DNA of 58,844 bases from JBKEAJ01 sp047972135 (GTDB lineage: Bacteria; Bacteroidota; Bacteroidia; Bacteroidales; Prolixibacteraceae). Of this stretch, positions 24,506-34,460 are shown one piece after another (position 1 is the stretch's first letter; each line of letters opens with the position of its first letter). The notes under the pieces are model-generated. The model was not told the DNA's origin and made no database searches. It saw only the letters and a program-made list of their open reading frames with translations. The DNA lies in contig JBKEAJ010000043.1 of NCBI GenBank assembly GCA_047972135.1, positions 1 through 58,844 on the forward strand. The letters run 5' to 3'. The position numbers were made by a program, and so were the translations under genes.

Positions 24506-25834
24506 CTATTCAGCAACTTTTACACAAACCATCTTGGCTTGATCACGAACCAGCAGTTTCCCGTCGGCAAGAGCTATGGGAGCCCAATTTTGAGTGCTAC
24601 CTCCAAAGCTGGACATTCCTTCTGTATTGGCACCTCCTTCGGAGAGTACGTCAGCTTTCGATATTTGCTTAAATTCGGTGGAGCTAGGTTCTATAAGATA
24701 AAGAGTTTTAAGTCCGTCGGTAGCAAGTATAAGCCCATCTGCATAAATCATACTCCCTCTGTCGAAAGCTGGATTGCGTAAAGTCTTCCACATGATATTT
24801 CCTTCCGTGTCCATACACACAAGTCCGTCGCGTTTTTTATTTGTGCGAAACATGGCGTAAAAGTAACCGTCAACAAATAAAGGAGGCTTAGTCTGGTCGC
24901 CAAACTCTAATGTTGTGAATAATTCTTTTGTGCTGAAAGTGCCGTCTGTGTCTTTGTCTACTTGTATCATAGTTGCTCCACGCTCGTAACCTCCCGTAAT
25001 TAGTAATTTGTTGTCGCCTGCTGCAACCGGACATGGGACGGAGATATGACAGTCCCAATCCGAATATTTCCATAAAATGTTCCCCGTGCTTGGATTTATG
25101 CCTACCACATTGCCCATAGTAACATTGCCGCTTTTATCCCTATGTGTATTGGTGGACGAAGTTACCATTACTACATGGTCTTCACCATGTATCTTCAATA
25201 CTTTTGGACTTACATAACTCTCATTACCAAGACTTGGAGTCTTCCATATAAGCTCGCCCGTAAGTTTATTATATGCCACAAGCCCTGCTTCGGGTGCTTG
25301 GGAGGCTAAGATTAATAGGTCTCCATAAATCAAGGGGTTCTGCGAAATTGCCCACATTGGTATTTCTTTCCCTCCAAAATCTGTCCATATATTTTTATTC
25401 CAAACTGCTTGGTGCGTGTTTATATTAATGCAATATAAATCTCCATTAGGACCACAGGAGTAAACATGCTTGTCGTCAACAATTGGAACGCTCCGAGAAC
25501 CCGGAAATGAAACACTCCCCGGTGAATCGTAGCTGTATCTCCAAAGCTCTTTGCCCGTTTGTAAATCGAAACACCTCATAATATCTCCGACTTCATCGTC
25601 TCTATCCAACATATAGACTTTACCGTCTCTTACGGCAGGCCCTCCGTAGCCAATACCGATATTTACAGACCATAGAACGTCGGGACCACCTTCCGACCAT
25701 GTCCTTAACAGTCCTTTTTGGAGTGATTTACTATCTCTGTTAGGACCTAAGAACTGTGGCCAATCTTGCGCAGTAAGTGACTGACAGGAGATTAGCAAAA
25801 TGATTATCGCAGTAAAAAAACTTCTTGATTTCAT
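24506..25834 (-). CDS. Secreted PQQ-like beta-propeller protein
   Basis: 442 residues with a signal peptide (MKSRSFFTAIIILLISCQSL, cut near LTAQ-DW). The mature protein opens with DWPQFLGPNRDS, the common start of secreted outer-membrane-type PQQ-like propellers in Bacteroidota and Planctomycetes. It has repeated blades: GKVYMLDRDD, MRCFDLQTGKELWRY, YCININTHQAVWNK, VAYNKLTGELIWKT, VGINPSTGNILWKY, LVCMDTEGNIMWKT. The family is a scaffold without a single catalytic role; no PQQ cofactor genes are nearby. It follows lacZ after 144 bp and has its own consensus promoter. Confidence 0.85.
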   Translation of the reverse strand: MKSRSFFTAIIILLISCQSLTAQDWPQFLGPNRDSKSLQKGLLRTWSEGGPDVLWSVNIGIGYGGPAVRDGKVYMLDRDDEVGDIMRCFDLQTGKELWRYSYDSPGSVSFPGSRSVPIVDDKHVYSCGPNGDLYCININTHQAVWNKNIWTDFGGKEIPMWAISQNPLIYGDLLILASQAPEAGLVAYNKLTGELIWKTPSLGNESYVSPKVLKIHGEDHVVMVTSSTNTHRDKSGNVTMGNVVGINPSTGNILWKYSDWDCHISVPCPVAAGDNKLLITGGYERGATMIQVDKDTDGTFSTKELFTTLEFGDQTKPPLFVDGYFYAMFRTNKKRDGLVCMDTEGNIMWKTLRNPAFDRGSMIYADGLILATDGLKTLYLIEPSSTEFKQISKADVLSEGGANTEGMSSFGGSTQNWAPIALADGKLLVRDQAKMVCVKVAE

Positions 25835-25902
25835 GTCTTTATTTTTTAGAGACTTTAGTATTTAGATATTGGATATTAGACCGATTGCCTCATTACTAGC
25901 TC

Positions 25903-25933
25903 CAAAATTAACAAACAAGCGATATCTTACAAA
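25903..25933 (-). promoter_or_regulatory. Promoter of the PQQ-like propeller gene
   Basis: On the minus strand: TTTG (25930-25933), a 19-nt spacer, TAATTTTG (25903-25910). Full match to the Bacteroidota consensus in both boxes, ~70 bp before the ATG. Confidence 0.7.
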
Positions 25934-25978
25934 AAAAATGCAACTAAAAAGAAAATATACTGCCTAAACACGAATTTA

Positions 25979-28900
25979 TTATTTTATCGGCTGAATGTAA
26001 AAACTATACGAGTAGCTGTTTTTTGTCAGCCTATATTCTTTGTGTGTTTCTGCTCCCCAACTATTATCGCCGCCCACTCCCATTTGCCGATAGTCAACAT
26101 TAAGCGTTATGTAGTCTCTTGTAGGAACGTCTACAGTGTGCATCTGTTTTGCTCTGCTTCCGTCTGTCAAGCGGGTTCCTGGTCTGTGTAAAGATTCAAA
26201 GTCTTTTTGCTCTTGGTAGTGTGCGCTAAAGTCAAAGAGTGGATAGCCGATGACCTTTACACCCTCTCCTTTATCATTGTATAGTTCTAGCCATCGCGTG
26301 TCGCAACGATTACCATTCTCCTGTGGGCGTATGTAATGCCACATTAAGTCTTTGACCGGTAATGTATATTTGCCTACTAACGCACCGCTCTTGCGATCCC
26401 AGTAGTTCTCGTGTTCGCCTCGACCGTACCAACGTACATCGTCGTATTGCTCATTGATTTGTGTACTCATACCAAATCTAGGCATGTCGGATGTGGAGCT
26501 TGACAATACCCTAATGGATGGACTTATCTTAATTGTGCCGTCACCATATATGGTGTAGATGAGTTTCGCATTGGCAATCAGGCGTTTATCCTTATTTAAT
26601 ATTTTGTAGCCGGCAGTAGCTGTGTAGTTCCCCCCTATTTTTCTTGATGTAAAATCCGAGAGTCTGATATTTTCAGAGGCACTACGCCAAATAGCATATT
26701 TTTCGACATAGTTATTTCCTAAATCATTATCTATCGGGGCTCTCCAAAAATTAAATTTAAAGCCTGACTTGTTATGAAGTACTTCGCTTTTTTCATATTT
26801 TATACTGGTAATGAAGCCAGTGCTACGGTCTATGGTAATATTGAAATTATTGTCGCCATAGATGAGGTCTTGAGTATTGTTTTTATCCAATGAAATATTA
26901 GCAGTGGAGTTTCTTGAAATTTCAAAGTTGTCGCCTTGCCTGAGTATAAATTGTTCTTTTGCTATTTCGTGACCCTTATTTAAAAGCATCTCCGAATTAC
27001 GAACTATCGCAAAAATACTTAATATACATTCGGTGTTGTCGTCGGGAAGACGTTTGAGATGTAGTCTTACTTTTGAGCTTTTTTGAGGAGCTGTGTTTGT
27101 TGTAAATGTCCCTTCGTCTATGATGTTCCCATTGGATATAACATTCCATTTGAAATCGAACTTCTCCAGAGAGGTAAAAATAAACTTATTGTTGATTGTG
27201 AGTTTATCGGATTTTGCATCAAAGTTGGTGAAAGCGATGTTCTGATACACCTTCTTAACTTCATATAAGCTTGGATGTGGAGTTCTGTCGGGATCGACCA
27301 AACCGTTGATGCAAAAATTACCGTCGGAAGGAACATCGTCTGCTCCAAAATCACCACCATAAGCCCAATAACTGCCGCTATCAGACTTTATCAGAAGACC
27401 CTGATCTACCCAATCCCATATAAACCCTCCTTGAAGAACAGGCTCACTCTCTATCAAATCCCAATAATCTTGGAGATTGCCGACACTATTTCCCATGGCA
27501 TGGGCATACTCACACTGAATATAAGGTCGGTTGGTGTGTTCTTTTGCATACTTACGCATTTGATCTATACTTGCATACATAGGACACACAATGTCCGTAT
27601 TGGTGTCTAGCTCAGCTCGCTCGTACTGAACCGGCCTGCTATTATCTCTTGCCTTTACCCATTGATAGGTATCCTTGAAATTAATCCCGTTGCCAGCTTC
27701 ATTTCCCAAAGACCATATTATTATTGAAGGATGATTTTTGTCTCGTTCGACCATGTTTTTGGTTCGCTCCATATGAGCTTTGCTCCATATAGGATTTTTT
27801 GCAAGCGACTCTTTGCCATAGCCCATTCCATGAGACTCTATATTTGCCTCGTCTACTACATATAGTCCGTAGCGGTCGCAAAGCTCATACCATCGCTCGG
27901 GTTGAGGATAGTGAGAAGTCCTAACCGCATTGATATTAAACTCTTTCATAGTTTTAATATCTTTGAGCATAGTTTCCTCGTCTACAAAATGTCCGTATAT
28001 GTCATGATGCTCGTGTAGATTAACACCCTTAAGGTAAATGGCTTCTCCGTTGACCTTGAGTTGACCTTTTGCTATTTCTATTTTTCTAAATCCAATGTTA
28101 CAGGCAACAAACTCGGACACCTCGTTGGTGTTGTCTCGTAACTCAAGTGCTAGTCTATATAGATTTGGAGTCTCGGCTGTCCATTTTTTTACTTTATCTA
28201 CTACCCTATTGATTTTTACAGACATGGATGGGTCCGAAATGGAAAATTCTTCTTTGTCCTCACTGATAAATGATAAGAAGGAGTTTTCTGTATTATATTC
28301 ATATAATCTTGCAAATAGACTTAGATCCTTTCTCCCTTTCAGTGTTTTTAGAATATCTATGTTTATTGATAGTCTTCCTTGTGTGTAATTATTAACTAAG
28401 TCGGCTTTAGCCTCAAAGTCTCTAATCATAATTTTGTTGCGCGCTATGAGATATACGCTCCTACTTATGCCACTTAGTCGCCAGAAATCTTGATCCTCCA
28501 AGTATGAACCGTCACTCCATCTATATACTTCGACAGCTAGTCGGTTTGTTCCCGACTTCAAATATTTTGTGATGTTGAACTCCGCAGGTGTCTTGCTGTC
28601 TTCACTGTATCCGACTTTATTGCCGTTTAACCATACATACATAGCAGAAGATACAGCTCCAAAATGAAGGTATATCTCCTTACCGTCCCACGATTCATCT
28701 ATACTGAACTCCCGCCTGTATGAGCCTACAGGATTGTATTCTTCCTGAATCTTCGGAGGAGTCTTTTTATGAGGATATTGGGCGTTTGTGTATATCGGAA
28801 CGTCATAACCCTCGGTTTCCCACGTCGACGGCACTCTTATATTATCCCAATCCGAATCATCGTAGTTGTTTTTGAAAAAATAGTAAGGCCTTTCTTCAGG

Positions 28901-29173
28901 ATTGTGTGATAAGTGAAATTTCCATTGCCCATTAAGGCATTTTACTTGACTCGAAGATGTGATATTTAGGTGCACAGTACTGTCGGTAGCTAGGTAAGGA
29001 TAAAAACTTGCCCTTGGAGTTTCTTTATTTACCTGATTTATTTCCGGATTTTCCCATTCGGGTGTTGCTGCATCTTCCCATTTAATACCTTCATATTTGG
29101 ATGTACCCCCACACGATATTATAAACAAAGCAAGCCCCGTCTGTAATATTTGTAGCAATTTAAATTTTGCCAT
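25979..29173 (-). CDS. lacZ: Beta-galactosidase, GH2 family, lipoprotein
   Basis: 1064 residues from the ATG at 29173; the frame is open 38 codons further but that part overlaps the promoter. The N-terminus MAKFKLLQILQTGLALFIIS then C is a lipoprotein signal. Domains follow E. coli LacZ: sugar-binding (LNGQWKFHL, VPSTWETEGYDVPIY), immunoglobulin-like, then the TIM barrel with HHDIYGHFVDEE, VRTSHYPQPERWYELCDRYG, acid/base Glu in WSLGNEAGNG and nucleophile Glu in YIQCEYAHAMGNSVG, then domain 4 and the beta-gal small-chain domain (FWRAPIDNDLG, WYGRGEHENYWDR). It hydrolyses terminal beta-galactosides at the periplasm or cell surface. No SusC/SusD or sugar regulator is close. Confidence 0.9.
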   Translation of the reverse strand: MAKFKLLQILQTGLALFIISCGGTSKYEGIKWEDAATPEWENPEINQVNKETPRASFYPYLATDSTVHLNITSSSQVKCLNGQWKFHLSHNPEERPYYFFKNNYDDSDWDNIRVPSTWETEGYDVPIYTNAQYPHKKTPPKIQEEYNPVGSYRREFSIDESWDGKEIYLHFGAVSSAMYVWLNGNKVGYSEDSKTPAEFNITKYLKSGTNRLAVEVYRWSDGSYLEDQDFWRLSGISRSVYLIARNKIMIRDFEAKADLVNNYTQGRLSINIDILKTLKGRKDLSLFARLYEYNTENSFLSFISEDKEEFSISDPSMSVKINRVVDKVKKWTAETPNLYRLALELRDNTNEVSEFVACNIGFRKIEIAKGQLKVNGEAIYLKGVNLHEHHDIYGHFVDEETMLKDIKTMKEFNINAVRTSHYPQPERWYELCDRYGLYVVDEANIESHGMGYGKESLAKNPIWSKAHMERTKNMVERDKNHPSIIIWSLGNEAGNGINFKDTYQWVKARDNSRPVQYERAELDTNTDIVCPMYASIDQMRKYAKEHTNRPYIQCEYAHAMGNSVGNLQDYWDLIESEPVLQGGFIWDWVDQGLLIKSDSGSYWAYGGDFGADDVPSDGNFCINGLVDPDRTPHPSLYEVKKVYQNIAFTNFDAKSDKLTINNKFIFTSLEKFDFKWNVISNGNIIDEGTFTTNTAPQKSSKVRLHLKRLPDDNTECILSIFAIVRNSEMLLNKGHEIAKEQFILRQGDNFEISRNSTANISLDKNNTQDLIYGDNNFNITIDRSTGFITSIKYEKSEVLHNKSGFKFNFWRAPIDNDLGNNYVEKYAIWRSASENIRLSDFTSRKIGGNYTATAGYKILNKDKRLIANAKLIYTIYGDGTIKISPSIRVLSSSTSDMPRFGMSTQINEQYDDVRWYGRGEHENYWDRKSGALVGKYTLPVKDLMWHYIRPQENGNRCDTRWLELYNDKGEGVKVIGYPLFDFSAHYQEQKDFESLHRPGTRLTDGSRAKQMHTVDVPTRDYITLNVDYRQMGVGGDNSWGAETHKEYRLTKNSYSYSFYIQPIK

Positions 29174-29222
29174 TTGGTATGTATTGTTTCTAATCAATGA
29201 TAATATTCTTAATTTTAATCTG

Positions 29223-29253
29223 CAAAGATAGGCTAAATAACTATGAATGCAAA
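29223..29253 (-). promoter_or_regulatory. Promoter of the beta-galactosidase gene
   Basis: On the minus strand: TTTG (29250-29253), 19 nt, TATCTTTG (29223-29230). Full consensus match; it supports the start at 29173 and rules out the longer N-terminus. Confidence 0.75.
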
Positions 29254-29283
29254 CATTACGCCAAGTAATAAACAGGGCAAACT

Positions 29284-29420
29284 GCATCTATCCCCTTACG
29301 GGGAATGTTGATATCTTCTTGCTTACATCTTTTCTATTAAGCTCTAAGTCCTACGGACTAAACCCTAAACCCTAAACGATTAAACAGTTCAACGATTAAA
29401 CTCTAAACCATTTACACCAT
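29284..29420. repeat. Mini-hairpin repeat array R1 with telomere-like tail
   Basis: Lies in the divergent gap between lacZ and uvrA. It begins with a hairpin around CCCCTTACGGGG, runs through a shared segment (ACATCTTTTCTATTAAGCTC), then a hairpin AGTCCTACGGACT, then tandem TAAACCC blocks to ~29400. The first ~80 bp match 34153-34230 and 54487-54565 closely. No reading frame. Confidence 0.75.
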
Positions 29421-29491
29421 TCCCCGCTTTATTCGTTATAGAGCCGTAAATAATTTAGATGCCTTTGCCCTGAAGAAATCACCTTGTGGAT

Positions 29492-29521
29492 TTTGGGAAA
29501 TAATTTAATTCCGTACATTTG
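29492..29521 (+). promoter_or_regulatory. Promoter of uvrA
   Basis: TTTG (29492-29495), an 18-nt spacer, TACATTTG (29514-29521). Near-perfect consensus, 25 bp before the ATG at 29546, so the uvrA leader is only ~18 nt. Confidence 0.75.
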
Positions 29522-29545
29522 CACGTTTTACTAAAAAGGAAATTC

Positions 29546-32374
29546 ATGTCAAACGACAATACAATAAAAATAAGCGGTGCTAGAGAACACAACCTGAAAA
29601 ATATAGATGTAGAAATACCCAGATATGCACTGACTGTAATTACAGGACTTAGCGGTAGCGGTAAGTCCTCGCTAGCTTTCGACACTATCTACGCAGAGGG
29701 ACAAAGAAGATATATAGACACCTTCTCGGCTTATGCACGCTCTTTTATTGGCAACATGGAACGACCTGATGTCGACCAAATTACAGGTTTGTCACCGGTT
29801 ATTTCGATTGAGCAAAAAACAACTAACAGAAACCCTCGCTCCACAGTAGGTACTACCACTGAGATATACGATTTTTTCAGACTCCTATACGCCCGAACGG
29901 CAGAGGCTTTTTCTTTGAATACAGGAGAGAAAATGGTGAAATATACCGATGCGCAAATCTTGGAACTGATAATGTCAAAATTTCAAGATAAAAAAATACT
30001 TGTCCTATCTCCTATTGTTAGAGGACGTAAAGGGCATTATAGAGAATTGTTTGAGCAGTTTATGACAAAAGGATACCTGCAAATGAGAGTCGACGGGGAG
30101 GTGAAAGAACTTCTGCCTAAAATGATGGTCGATAGATATAAAAATCACCATATCGAGCTGGTGGTCGACAAACTGAAAGCCGACGATAAGAATAAAAATA
30201 GATTGAAAAAATCTATTGATACTGCCATGAAACAAGGTAAGGGTACAATGATGATACTCGATGTCGACAGCTCCGATATATCCTACTTTAGCCGTGCATT
30301 GATGTGCCCGACAACAGGAATGTCATACAACGAACCGTCGCCTCACAGCTTCTCTTTTAACTCGCCACAAGGAGCATGTCCACGTTGCAACGGCTTGGGT
30401 GTCGTTAGTGCAATAGATATAGACAAACTAATCCCCGACGCTAAAATTTCAATAGATAAAGGCGGAATCAGCCCTTTGGGTAAACGTCGTAATGCAAAGA
30501 TATTTAGTATTATAGATGCCGTAGTTGAGAGAAATGGCGACTCTACATCAAGACCTATTTCAGAAGTCAGTGAGGAGACAATAGACGCTATTCTATATGG
30601 TACGCCCGAACAAGTCTATATAACCGAAAAAACTATAACAGGACGCGAGATTAAGAGTAAAGTCGATTTTAATGGAATTATAAAGTATATCGAACAAGAA
30701 GCAGAAGCAGCAGAGTCGAAGAGTGCGCAGAAATGGGTAAATCAGTTCATGTGCAAAAGTACCTGCAAGGCCTGTAATGGAAACAGATTGCAGGCAGAGT
30801 GGCTACAATTTAAAATTGACAGTAAAAATATTGCTGACGTTGCTAAAATGGATATAACAGAGCTTAGTGAATGGGTAAATGGATTGGAAAATAAGCTGTC
30901 GGACAAACAATTAAAGATTGGCGTTGAGGTAATAAAAGAAATACGAGACAGAGTAGGTTTTCTTATGAATATCGGTTTGTATTACTTGAGTTTAGACCGT
31001 TCCTCTGCCACACTCTCGGGTGGAGAGTCGCAACGCATAAGACTTGCAACACAAATCGGTTCGCAGCTGGTTAATGTCTTATATATTCTGGACGAACCCT
31101 CTATCGGCTTACATCAGCGTGATAACTCGCGCTTGATAGAGGCTTTGCAGCAATTGCGTGATACGGGCAACACGGTTATAGTCGTAGAACATGACAAGGA
31201 AATGATGATTAATGCCGACTATCTTATAGATATTGGTCCGAAGGCAGGAAATAATGGGGGGGAAATCATCGAACAAGGTAAACCTCACGATATTAAGAAA
31301 AAAAATAGCCTGACAGCTCAATACCTTAATAATGAGTTGGAAATAGAAGTACCTAAAACCCGCAGGAAAGGTAATGGGAAAATTCTTAAACTGTTTGGGT
31401 GTTCGGGAAATAATCTGAAGAACCTTGATGTCGTTTTTCCGCTTGGAACACTAATTTGTGTTACGGGAGTGTCGGGAAGCGGAAAGTCTACTCTTATCAA
31501 CGAGACCCTGCAAGCCATTCTAAGCCAACATTTTTACAAGTCATTGAAAGACCCATTGCCATACAAAAATGTTGAAGGTCTGGATAATCTCGACAAGGTG
31601 GTGCAGGTAGACCAAAGCCCTATCGGACGTACGCCACGCTCAAATCCCGCAACATATACAGGAGTGTTTGGCGATATTCGTAATTTGTTTGCAGAGCTTC
31701 CCGAGGCTAAAATCAGAGCCTACAAGCCTGGACGTTTCTCGTTCAATGTGAAAGGTGGCAGATGCGAGGAATGTCAAGGCGCAGGACTCCGACAAATAGA
31801 AATGAATTTCTTGCCCGATGTATATGTACATTGTGATAAATGCAACGGAAAACGTTATAATCGGGAGACTTTGGAAGTCAGATATAAAGGTAAGTCCATA
31901 AGCGATGTGCTGAATATGACTATAAATCAAGCTGTCGAGTTTTTTGAAAATATACCCTCAATTATCAGAAAAATTAGAACTTTGCAGGATGTGGGATTGG
32001 GTTATCTAACTTTAGGACAGTCGTCTACTACTATCTCGGGAGGTGAGGCTCAGAGAGTGAAACTGGCATCGGAGCTGTCGAAACGCAGTACCGGAAATAC
32101 ATTCTATATCCTCGACGAACCAACAACAGGACTCCATTTTGAGGATGTACGTATTTTGTTAGGAGTGCTTCAACGGCTTGTAAAACAGGGTAATACCGTA
32201 TTGATAATAGAGCATAATATGGATGTAATAAAAGTGGCTGACCATATCATTGATATAGGAATGGAAGGAGGCAAAGGTGGTGGCGAGATAATATGCGTAG
32301 GTACTCCCGAAGAGATAATAAAGAATAAAAAATCGTATACGGCAAAGTATCTGAAAGAAGAGCTGGGTAATTAA
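29546..32374 (+). CDS. uvrA: Excinuclease ABC subunit A
   Basis: 942 residues from the ATG at 29546 (MSNDNTIKISGAREHNLKNI). A TTG-initiated extension to 29519 overlaps the promoter and is rejected. Two ABC-type ATPase modules: Walker A GLSGSGKSS near residue 35 and GVSGSGKST near 640; signature sequences LSGGESQRIRLA and ISGGEAQRVKLA; zinc fingers CPRCNGLG, CKACNGNR and CEECQGAG/CDKCNGKR. It is the damage-recognition subunit of nucleotide excision repair, working with UvrB (36992-39004 here). The nucleoside kinase gene follows in the same direction after 46 bp. No LexA-type operator is evident. Confidence 0.97.
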   Translation: MSNDNTIKISGAREHNLKNIDVEIPRYALTVITGLSGSGKSSLAFDTIYAEGQRRYIDTFSAYARSFIGNMERPDVDQITGLSPVISIEQKTTNRNPRSTVGTTTEIYDFFRLLYARTAEAFSLNTGEKMVKYTDAQILELIMSKFQDKKILVLSPIVRGRKGHYRELFEQFMTKGYLQMRVDGEVKELLPKMMVDRYKNHHIELVVDKLKADDKNKNRLKKSIDTAMKQGKGTMMILDVDSSDISYFSRALMCPTTGMSYNEPSPHSFSFNSPQGACPRCNGLGVVSAIDIDKLIPDAKISIDKGGISPLGKRRNAKIFSIIDAVVERNGDSTSRPISEVSEETIDAILYGTPEQVYITEKTITGREIKSKVDFNGIIKYIEQEAEAAESKSAQKWVNQFMCKSTCKACNGNRLQAEWLQFKIDSKNIADVAKMDITELSEWVNGLENKLSDKQLKIGVEVIKEIRDRVGFLMNIGLYYLSLDRSSATLSGGESQRIRLATQIGSQLVNVLYILDEPSIGLHQRDNSRLIEALQQLRDTGNTVIVVEHDKEMMINADYLIDIGPKAGNNGGEIIEQGKPHDIKKKNSLTAQYLNNELEIEVPKTRRKGNGKILKLFGCSGNNLKNLDVVFPLGTLICVTGVSGSGKSTLINETLQAILSQHFYKSLKDPLPYKNVEGLDNLDKVVQVDQSPIGRTPRSNPATYTGVFGDIRNLFAELPEAKIRAYKPGRFSFNVKGGRCEECQGAGLRQIEMNFLPDVYVHCDKCNGKRYNRETLEVRYKGKSISDVLNMTINQAVEFFENIPSIIRKIRTLQDVGLGYLTLGQSSTTISGGEAQRVKLASELSKRSTGNTFYILDEPTTGLHFEDVRILLGVLQRLVKQGNTVLIIEHNMDVIKVADHIIDIGMEGGKGGGEIICVGTPEEIIKNKKSYTAKYLKEELGN

Positions 32375-32400
32375 GCTGACGCTCGCAATGACGGATGATT
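32372..32400. repeat. Fragment of a CTCGCAATGACG-type dispersed repeat
   Basis: Immediately after the uvrA stop codon the sequence GCTGACGCTCGCAATGACGG resembles the right half of the element at 54686-54717. A short remnant only. Confidence 0.35.
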
Positions 32401-32420
32401 ATAAATCGTAAAGTAAGGAA

Positions 32421-34112
32421 ATGAAAGAAATAAGAGTAATTTGTGAGAATAACAATCAAGAGGAACACTTCCCTTTTGGAACAAGGCTGACGGAAGTCGC
32501 AGAGAAGTTTAATATCAAACTAGACTCCCCCATTTTGGGAGCTAGAGTCAACAACCGTATCCGCTCGCTTGATTATCACCTTGTTAAATCACGAAAAATA
32601 AAGTTTATCGACTACTCCGATGTTGACGGACAAAGAATATACAGAGCTTCCGTAACCTTTGTATTGTTCAACGTGGTGAAAGAGTTATATCCCGACTATA
32701 ATTTAATAATTGACCATGGTATTTCCTCAGGAGCATATTGCCGTTTGGAGAAACGCCCAAATGGTACTGATGCTAAGAAGGTCAGAGAACTGTCGAAAGA
32801 TGAACTCCAAGAAGTAAAAATAAAAATGCAAGATATTGTTGCAAAAGATTTCCCATTTACACGTACAGGACTTCTAACATCAGAGGTAGAACATATATAT
32901 CAACGACAAGGACAAATAGAAAAAGCTAATTTGCTGAAATTTAAAGGAGATTTGTTTACCAACGTATATAAACTGCAAGACTACTACAATAGCTTTTATG
33001 TGCCTCACGTGAAGTCAACGGGAGTGCTGAAAGTATTCGATATACACCAATATTTTGATGGTTTTGTGATAATGTTTCCGGAAGCGGCAAATCATGAGAA
33101 GATTGCTGACTTTATACCTCAAAATAAATATTTTGAGGTGATAAGGGAGCATAAAGAATGGGCAGATATCCTGAAAATTCCAACTGTTGCCCAACTAAAT
33201 AACGTTGTAGACGAAAACTACTCGGCACAAGTGATACAGGTGTGTGAAGCTCTGCACGAAAAGCGAATAGTAAATATAGCACACGAAATTAATGAGCACA
33301 AGGACAAGGTGAAAGTTATCTTGATTGCAGGACCCTCAGCTTCGGGAAAAACAACCTCAAGTAAGAGACTGACCGTACAACTAGCTGTAAATGGGATATT
33401 TGCACATGTTATATCTCTCGATGATTATTTTGTGAATCGAGAACATACTCCTCGTGATGCTAATGGCGACTACGATTTTGAAGCTCTGGAAGCCGTAGAC
33501 ATTGATTTTTTTAATGAGCAATTAGGGCAGCTGATTGAGGGACAGGAGGTTTCGTTGCCGAAATTCAACTTCCATGATGGAAGTCGAGAGTTTCCTGATA
33601 ATGCCAAGCTGAAACTTGGTGAGAATGACGTAGTCATAGTTGAAGGAATACACGGACTAAATCCGAAACTACTTACTACCGTCGATGCAGAAAGAACATA
33701 TAAAATATTTATATCAGCATTGACACAGATTTCTATCGACGAGCAAAACTACATAAGTTCGACAGATAACAGATTGCTCAGACGTATGCTCAGAGATTTT
33801 AAATATCGTGGATATTCGGCAAGGGATACCATTGCAAGATGGCCGAGTGTGAGACGTGGAGAAATAGAAAATATTTTCCCTTATCAGGATAATGCAGATG
33901 CAGTCTTCAATTCTGCATTACTATACGAGTTCGGAGTCCTCAAAAACTTTATAGAGCCTATATTAAAGGCTGTACCAGAGAGAGTCCCAGAATTTTCAGA
34001 AGCCAAACGCCTACTAAAACTCCTCTCCTACTTTGAGGCAATCAATGACAGCGATATTCCGCCAACATCCTTGCTTAGAGAATTTTTTGGCGGTAGCAGC
34101 TTTCAGTATTGA
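32421..34112 (+). CDS. Nucleoside (uridine-like) kinase with TGS and ThrRS-like N-terminus
   Basis: 563 residues. The N-terminal ~60 residues form a TGS-like domain (FPFGTRLTEVAEKFNIKLDS). Residues ~60-200 resemble the editing/SAD region of threonyl-tRNA synthetase (DHGISSGAYC, VEHIYQRQGQ). The C-terminal half is a P-loop phosphoribulokinase/uridine kinase domain with Walker A LIAGPSASGKTTSSKRL near residue 300, SLDDYFVNRE, FNFHDGSREF and VVIVEGIHGLNP. This fusion is a standard Bacteroidota protein annotated as nucleoside kinase; it probably phosphorylates uridine or cytidine, or a related substrate. It follows uvrA by 46 bp and may be cotranscribed. Confidence 0.85.
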   Translation: MKEIRVICENNNQEEHFPFGTRLTEVAEKFNIKLDSPILGARVNNRIRSLDYHLVKSRKIKFIDYSDVDGQRIYRASVTFVLFNVVKELYPDYNLIIDHGISSGAYCRLEKRPNGTDAKKVRELSKDELQEVKIKMQDIVAKDFPFTRTGLLTSEVEHIYQRQGQIEKANLLKFKGDLFTNVYKLQDYYNSFYVPHVKSTGVLKVFDIHQYFDGFVIMFPEAANHEKIADFIPQNKYFEVIREHKEWADILKIPTVAQLNNVVDENYSAQVIQVCEALHEKRIVNIAHEINEHKDKVKVILIAGPSASGKTTSSKRLTVQLAVNGIFAHVISLDDYFVNREHTPRDANGDYDFEALEAVDIDFFNEQLGQLIEGQEVSLPKFNFHDGSREFPDNAKLKLGENDVVIVEGIHGLNPKLLTTVDAERTYKIFISALTQISIDEQNYISSTDNRLLRRMLRDFKYRGYSARDTIARWPSVRRGEIENIFPYQDNADAVFNSALLYEFGVLKNFIEPILKAVPERVPEFSEAKRLLKLLSYFEAINDSDIPPTSLLREFFGGSSFQY

Positions 34113-34152
34113 TAGGGGACAAAAGTATTTTTCAGAGACGCACGACAATTCT

Positions 34153-34345
34153 ATCTATCCACTACGGGGAATGTTTATATTTTTCGTCTACATCTTTTCT
34201 ATTAAGCTCTAAGTCCTACGGACTAAATCTTAAATCTGCAGTTTCTGTATTAAAAGGCTGAAAGCCTTGTATCTGATAGCGCAGGGCGAAGCCCAACGAA
34301 AAGATAATTCCTAGTATCTCAAGCACTGAAAGTGCGATAGCCATT
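34153..34345. repeat. Mini-hairpin repeat array R2
   Basis: Lies between the convergent kinase and LuxR genes. In order: ATCC-CTACGGGGA hairpin region, shared ACATCTTTTCTATTAAGCTC, AGTCCTACGGACT, AAGGCTGAAAGCCTT, GGGCGAAGCCC and GCACTGAAAGTGC. Each is a small stem with a 3-nt loop (TAC or GAA). The order and spacers match R3 at 54487-54718. Confidence 0.8.
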
Positions 34346-34395
34346 ACTCGGATACTCGAATGTTTAGATCATTGAATTTTCAGATCTAAAGTCAT

Positions 34396-34437
34396 AAAAA
34401 AAAGGAGCTCCTTCTGACAGGTAGCCCCTTTTTGCGT
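34396..34437. terminator. Bidirectional terminator between the nucleoside kinase and LuxR genes
   Basis: An A-run (34396-34403) and GGAGCTCC are mirrored by GGTAGCCCC and a T-run, giving an imperfect stem of ~12 bp around CTGACA. A/T tracts on both sides fit intrinsic termination in both directions. Confidence 0.7.
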
Positions 34438-34460
34438 TATTAACTCATAAAATTGATTCT

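Noticed and set aside
29174..29287. 38-residue N-terminal extension of the beta-galactosidase
   Set aside because: It covers the promoter and would hide the lipoprotein signal that starts at 29173.
29519..29545. Upstream TTG start for uvrA
   Set aside because: It overlaps the -7 box of a near-perfect promoter; UvrA homologues start at the following ATG.
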